Shown here: positions 60,304-64,000 of the stretch, piece by piece
How positions within the stretch are numbered: position 1 is the first letter of the stretch
How the letters are laid out: each line of letters begins with the position of its first letter
NCBI GenBank assembly: GCA_024403455.1
Contig: JAKSRR010000004.1
Coordinates: forward strand, 53,298-117,297
Source: Lachnospiraceae bacterium
GTDB taxonomy: Bacteria; Bacillota; Clostridia; Lachnospirales; Lachnospiraceae
Reading direction: 5' to 3'
DNA length: 64,000 bases
Notes under the pieces: model-generated
What the model saw: the letters and a program-made list of their open reading frames with translations, nothing else
Databases searched by the model: none
What the model was told of the DNA's origin: nothing
Position numbers and translations under genes: made by a program

Positions 60304-61434
60304 CTACACCTCCCATATAGAATCTATTAGTTCCACCGTGTAATTTTTCTGTTCGTCACTCATTTTCTGATTGTTCTGTAGTTCATAGAATTCTTCAAAT
60401 AATTCTATCGGTGTTTTCTTCTCAACATCTTCCACATCAGAAATCACTTTGTTTTCGCGAGTTCGTTTATTATCATAGCTGAGTTTCATAATGTTCTTAT
60501 AAATGACACGAAGTTTTCCGATAGCATCAGGAATGTCTTCTTCATCGGTAAGTATTATATGAAGATAATCATCAACAGCAGTCCCCTCATAATTCTTCTT
60601 GCTGGTCACCTCATCATAGGTCCCCCTTATCTCCCGCAAATCATGCTGTGGGACTAATGGGCACTCTCTGATGACCACGTCTCCTTTTTTACCGAACTCC
60701 ACAACCGTTACCGACTTATTATGATTCTTCTCCGAGAAAGAATACTTTAGTGGCGTACCTGAATATCTTACACTTTCCCGTCCAATCGACTGTTTTCCAT
60801 GAATATGACCAAGTGCCACATAATCAAAGCAATCAAATACAGAAGCCGAAACATTATCTAGACCTCCCACAGTATGCTCTTCAGATTCACATGTGCTTGC
60901 ACCCAAAACAAACTGGTGTGCGACAAGAATGTTCCTCTCCTTCTCATCCACTTTCATCTGCTTTATAGCAACTCTGCATGCATCTGTATAATCTTCAATT
61001 TTTTCCTCTGAGAAGAACTGTTTTACATGCACTGGTTTAATAAATGGAAGCAAATAAATATTCAGTTTTCCTTCACTATCTTCCAATGTAATCGGTTTAA
61101 CCTCACCTTCATACACTGGAGACAAATAGATCCCTGCATTTTCAACCAGTTTATTGTGGCTTGAAAAACGCACCGCAGAGTCATGATTTCCACTAATTGC
61201 AAATACCGGTATTTTTCTCTTCGATAATTTAATCAAAAATTCATCCCATAACTGCATCGCTTCTTCTGACGGAACAGATCTGTCGTATACATCTCCCGCA
61301 ACAAGAACACCCTCTGGCTTTTCTTCATCAACAATATTTATTATTTTGGTTAAAATATATCTCTGATCTTCGATCATCGAAAACTCATTCACCCTTTTCC
61401 CAAGATGAAGATCTGATAAATGGATAAATTTCAT
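60304..61434 (-). CDS. sbcD: DNA repair exonuclease SbcCD, nuclease subunit SbcD
   Basis: A calcineurin-like phosphoesterase of about 376 aa. Metal-binding motifs are in order: MKFIHLSDLHLGKR (D, H), VLVAGDVYDRSVPSE (D), ISGNHDSAVRF (N, H), NILVAHQFV (H) and VALGHIHGKQ (H, H). The start is set at MKFIHLSD with GGGAGG five nt upstream. The C-terminal region (GTYDEVTSKKNYEGTAVDDYLHIILTDEEDIPDAIGKLR) binds SbcC. The sbcDC order and tight spacing indicate one operon. Confidence 0.96.
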   Translation of the reverse strand: MKFIHLSDLHLGKRVNEFSMIEDQRYILTKIINIVDEEKPEGVLVAGDVYDRSVPSEEAMQLWDEFLIKLSKRKIPVFAISGNHDSAVRFSSHNKLVENAGIYLSPVYEGEVKPITLEDSEGKLNIYLLPFIKPVHVKQFFSEEKIEDYTDACRVAIKQMKVDEKERNILVAHQFVLGASTCESEEHTVGGLDNVSASVFDCFDYVALGHIHGKQSIGRESVRYSGTPLKYSFSEKNHNKSVTVVEFGKKGDVVIRECPLVPQHDLREIRGTYDEVTSKKNYEGTAVDDYLHIILTDEEDIPDAIGKLRVIYKNIMKLSYDNKRTRENKVISDVEDVEKKTPIELFEEFYELQNNQKMSDEQKNYTVELIDSIWEV

Positions 61435-61535
61435 AAGAACCTCCCACTTCAATCACAACTAACTTTTCATCATTATATCCCTCAGCGCTTTCATTAGAGG
61501 GACTTATTTAGTACACTAACCCCCAATCCTCTTTT

Positions 61536-62174
61536 TCACAGAAGATGTCCATCTGCTTCCAAAGCTTCCCTTACATATTTTTGAAAAACACAATCGATTT
61601 CATTCCAGTCCGTACATCTAATAAAACTGTCGTTAGGAAGCAGCACATTCTTATTCCATGGTCTTGAAAATACCGCTATTCTACATTTTTCAAAATGCAT
61701 TACATGTTCAAATGCAGCCGGTGAATCTTCAATCGCAAAGTCAAAATTCATCTGATAGAGTTGTTCCAATGTCATACTATACGTGCAGTTCTGATTAAAT
61801 GTTTCGCGACCATATTTGTCAACGCAAAATAATGGAATCCTAGCCAATCCATGTTCATCAAGCCACCTTCTCGACGGCTCATATGAATCATATGGTCTTC
61901 CGGTAACAACCGATACCTCATGACCTTCTGAAGCCCACTGATTGATTATTTTTGACGCCCCTATCGTTTCTTCGTAAGAAAGCAAATTCTCCGGATAATG
62001 TCCAACCCGCATCAGCTTGTCATATTGTTCATCCGTAATGTCAAAGGACTTCTTAAGGTTGAAAAATTGCACTTCACTATAGGGGACATCAATCCCAAAC
62101 AGCTCCTTTGCAATCTTTGTAAAGAATAAGGCTGTTTCACAAATTACATCATCAAAATCAATATATATTTTCAT
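61536..62174 (-). CDS. HAD-superfamily hydrolase, 5'(3')-deoxyribonucleotidase-like
   Basis: A 212-aa protein. HAD motif I is IYIDFDDVICETALFF (nucleophile and acid Asp), motif II VVTGRPYDSYEPSRRWL, Lys region VDKYGRETFNQ, and motif III/IV FAIEDSPAAFEHV. The DFDDV start and overall length match the NT5C-type nucleotidase family. It probably dephosphorylates a nucleotide or another small phosphate ester. AAAGGAATA precedes the ATG. It lies about 50 nt after the HipA-type pair in the same direction. Confidence 0.88.
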   Translation of the reverse strand: MKIYIDFDDVICETALFFTKIAKELFGIDVPYSEVQFFNLKKSFDITDEQYDKLMRVGHYPENLLSYEETIGASKIINQWASEGHEVSVVTGRPYDSYEPSRRWLDEHGLARIPLFCVDKYGRETFNQNCTYSMTLEQLYQMNFDFAIEDSPAAFEHVMHFEKCRIAVFSRPWNKNVLLPNDSFIRCTDWNEIDCVFQKYVREALEADGHLL

Positions 62175-62222
62175 TTTTATTCCTTTACCTAGAGTGATTT
62201 GTTATCTACCAAGTTCAAATTT

Positions 62223-62588
62223 CTACATTTCACATACTTCGGCAAATGACTTTGCACCAAAGTCCTCAAATTTTACCCAGTAATTATCCAAATGATTATT
62301 TCCATTCTTTAATTTGATATACTCATCAAAATTAAACTTCTCCATTCCGATGGCCTTTAAATGTTCACGGTAAAACATACACCCTTCTTTCATGGTTCGG
62401 CGTTCAAAGAATTCATTGAGATTACCATAGTTAATGCCATACACTGCGAGTTCCGGAGGAAATAATTTCCCGCCGCTAAGGCTCTTCGCTTTCACTAGCT
62501 GGCGTTCTCTAATTTCAAAATCCAGAAGAGGCGTGTCCAAATAATATAAAATTCCTTTTAAATTCTGAATCCATCTTACTTCTGCCAT
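62223..62588 (-). CDS. Small partner protein of the HipA-like kinase, resembling a detached N-terminal domain
   Basis: A protein of about 121 aa (MAEVRWIQNLKGILYYLDTPLLDFEIRE...). The start lies inside the last 13 nt of the kinase gene, so translation is coupled. The pattern LLDFEI...FPPELAVYGINYGNLNEFFERRTMKEGCMFYREHLKAIGM...NNHLDNYWVKF looks like the domain that precedes the kinase in single-chain Firmicute HipA-like proteins (LLP.L...L..WL..R.xPxNR..., then SLxDxYWxK). Split N-terminal pieces act as antitoxins in HipBST systems. The analogous role here is inference. Confidence 0.72.
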   Translation of the reverse strand: MAEVRWIQNLKGILYYLDTPLLDFEIRERQLVKAKSLSGGKLFPPELAVYGINYGNLNEFFERRTMKEGCMFYREHLKAIGMEKFNFDEYIKLKNGNNHLDNYWVKFEDFGAKSFAEVCEM

Positions 62589-63871
62589 ATAGATAACATC
62601 CTTTCTATATATTCCATCGCAAAGGGAGTCATCCACTCACTCTGAATTTTAAGCGTCTTTAAACCAGGATATATTTCCAACAAGTGAAACTCTTTTTCTA
62701 ACATCTGTATCATGTCAAAAGGATCCTCCCCATAAGGAGATACATAAACCGTCATCATGGCTTCATCAAATGTTTCATAGGTATTCTTATATCCATCGTG
62801 TTCAAATAATCCCATTCCATTATCAAATAGTAACGGAATTTCATACTTTCCTTCTATTGAGTTATAAAATAAGCCAAAATTCTTTGTATGTCTGTCTACA
62901 TTTCCAACCAGGCAATCCGCGAGTGCAAGATTTAACATATACCGCTGCGTTTCTTCATAAGGAATGTCTCCGGCATCTGATAATTTTTGCGCACACCATT
63001 TTAATTTCTGCATCGCATCAAGTTTTATAAACTCTTTATCTCTGGAGGATAAGCCCATTCTTTCCAGCAATCGCTCAAACGATATGAAACAATAGCCGTC
63101 TAGTTCAAAATTTTTCGAATATACCGCATTAAACAACTTGCCAGCATAGGCGAACTGACATCGTTTCTGCTTAACATGTGGAATTCCTATATGTTCACAA
63201 ATATCCGATGCTATTATTTCCACCGCCCAGTCATCCATATACACACCAGAAATCATGGACTGCGACTTCACAAAATATCTTCTATCCCTAGAAAGCGCTT
63301 TCATCTGAAATCCATCTGTATCTGTTCTAGCATATAGAAGTTCTTTCTTTGTAAACTGAAACACCGGAAGTTCTAAAGAATCATCCTCCCCTTGGAATTT
63401 TAAACTTGTATTTTTCCGCTCTAGAATATCCCTAGCTAAAAATTCTTTCGTAGGGCTATCTTGTATCAAAAACTGTCTATATCCTGATTCTCCATCTATT
63501 CCCTTTGCCTTAAAATATTCCATTTCCAACAAATGGCAAAAATCATCCCATGAGGGTTTCTCGTCGAAACCAAATGGAAGTAGGGATAGTTTAGCTGCAT
63601 AATTAAAAATACGCACTGTTTCTGTTTTCACATCCGCTTCTATATGCGTGACACAAATATTATCAACCACATAGTCCAAAGATATCGTCTGTTCTATATT
63701 ACGATCTCTTACTCGTTTATAAATTGCCTGCCGCGAAATACCATATTCTATGGCGAGTTTTGATACAGTTTCTCCATTGGAAATCCGAGTCAAGATTTCT
63801 TCAAACTGTTTCTCAGAGATTTTCGATTTTCTTCCCGCTCCACGCTCATTTCTCAATGGAATGCCCTCCAT
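62576..63871 (-). CDS. HTH - HipA-like kinase fusion protein
   Basis: A 431-aa protein. Residues 10-60 form a resolvase-type helix-turn-helix (KISEKQFEEILTRISNGETVSKLAIEYGISRQAIYKRVRDR). The rest resembles HipA/CtkA-like Ser/Thr kinases: a putative ATP-binding Lys in RRYFVKSQ, Glu in WAVEIIASDICEHIGI, the catalytic loop LADCLVGNVDRHTKNFGLFYN and the DFG-like LLFDNGMGLF. No HipA N-terminal subdomain is attached; the next gene may supply it. It could be an autoregulated toxin kinase. The start is uncertain: ATG at 63871 would be leaderless, whereas TTG at 63856 has GGAGGG seven nt upstream. Confidence 0.85.
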   Translation of the reverse strand: MEGIPLRNERGAGRKSKISEKQFEEILTRISNGETVSKLAIEYGISRQAIYKRVRDRNIEQTISLDYVVDNICVTHIEADVKTETVRIFNYAAKLSLLPFGFDEKPSWDDFCHLLEMEYFKAKGIDGESGYRQFLIQDSPTKEFLARDILERKNTSLKFQGEDDSLELPVFQFTKKELLYARTDTDGFQMKALSRDRRYFVKSQSMISGVYMDDWAVEIIASDICEHIGIPHVKQKRCQFAYAGKLFNAVYSKNFELDGYCFISFERLLERMGLSSRDKEFIKLDAMQKLKWCAQKLSDAGDIPYEETQRYMLNLALADCLVGNVDRHTKNFGLFYNSIEGKYEIPLLFDNGMGLFEHDGYKNTYETFDEAMMTVYVSPYGEDPFDMIQMLEKEFHLLEIYPGLKTLKIQSEWMTPFAMEYIERMLSIWQK

Positions 63872-63874
63872 ATT

Positions 63875-63906
63875 TACTAGTATAAGTTAATTGCATCACA
63901 TGTCAA
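63875..63906 (-). promoter_or_regulatory. Strong promoter with palindromic -10 for the HipA-like operon
   Basis: On the minus strand TTGACA (63901-63906) and TATACT (63879-63884) are 16 nt apart. An 8-bp perfect palindrome TACTAGTA (63875-63882) overlaps the -10 and could be an operator for the fused HTH. Predicted transcription start is at or next to the first ATG. Confidence 0.75.
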
Positions 63907-63952
63907 CTTTTTAATTTATTTACACCATGATATGCCGAGAACTTTAGCATAA

Positions 63953-64000
63953 AAACCTGCTAAGAAAAATCAAGTACTAAATTGATTTTCTTGCAGGTTT
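63953..64000 (-). terminator. Terminator of a gene beyond the right edge
   Basis: AAACCTGC-AAGAAAATCAA and its complement form a stem of about 18 bp with one mismatch region. On the minus strand it is followed by TTTTTATG. It would end a minus-strand gene to the right of the window and separate it from the HipA-like operon. Confidence 0.75.

Overview
The window looks like a chromosomal segment of an anaerobic Firmicute of the class Clostridia, most likely family Lachnospiraceae. The evidence is gene content: a T-box-controlled aspS-gatCA transamidation operon, a formyltransferase-only PurH beside a PurO-type IMP cyclohydrolase, separate pyrB and pyrI, ECF S-components BioY and QueT, MBOAT/SGNH export genes, and strong AGGAGG-type ribosome sites throughout. 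No rRNA, tRNA, CRISPR array or intact insertion sequence was seen. Nearly every gene from 1 to about 51 kb is on the minus strand. Beyond that, plus-strand genes (zinc-ribbon protein, queT, dus) are interspersed.

Layout. 1-3.9 kb: T-box, aspS, gatC and gatA (gatA runs off the left edge). 3.9-14 kb: PocR-type hybrid histidine kinase, CaCA antiporter, ABC exporter pair, then an operon of MBOAT acyltransferase, SGNH-like partner, rhomboid protease and DUF2812 protein. 14-19.9 kb: purine end-steps, putP with an AraC regulator, a CobW-family GTPase. 19.9-25.2 kb: ECF sigma factor with membrane-anchored partner, Lgt-like protein, phosphodiester glycosidase-like protein, folC. 25.3-33.1 kb: bacterial PH protein, PilZ protein, SurA-like membrane protein, a GH9 cellulase with two carbohydrate-binding regions, a MATE exporter and a diguanylate cyclase.

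33.1-39.2 kb is the most unusual part. It holds three ClpX-type AAA+ unfoldases. Two lack the zinc finger and have altered pore loops, and one of these also lacks the IGF ClpP-docking tripeptide. They are separated from the zinc-finger ClpX by a 1.2-kb AT-rich non-coding stretch with six copies of a GGTTTACATAAT repeat and several DnaA-box-like sites, followed by a 59-codon lysine-rich small ORF. 39.2-49.1 kb is a cell-surface polysaccharide cluster (three GT2 glycosyltransferases, LCP ligase, polyprenyl sugar-phosphate transferase) running into phosphohexomutase and malQ.

49.2-57.5 kb carries thiN, a hotdog-like protein with bioY, a zinc-ribbon membrane protein, an LRR lipoprotein, queT, pyrBI, a nitroreductase and dus. 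57.5-64 kb has sbcCD, a 5'-nucleotidase-like HAD protein, and a two-gene HipA-type unit: an HTH-kinase fusion followed by an overlapping small partner resembling a detached N-terminal domain. Coordinates come from reading the sequence. Family assignments rest on motif recognition, not on database searches.
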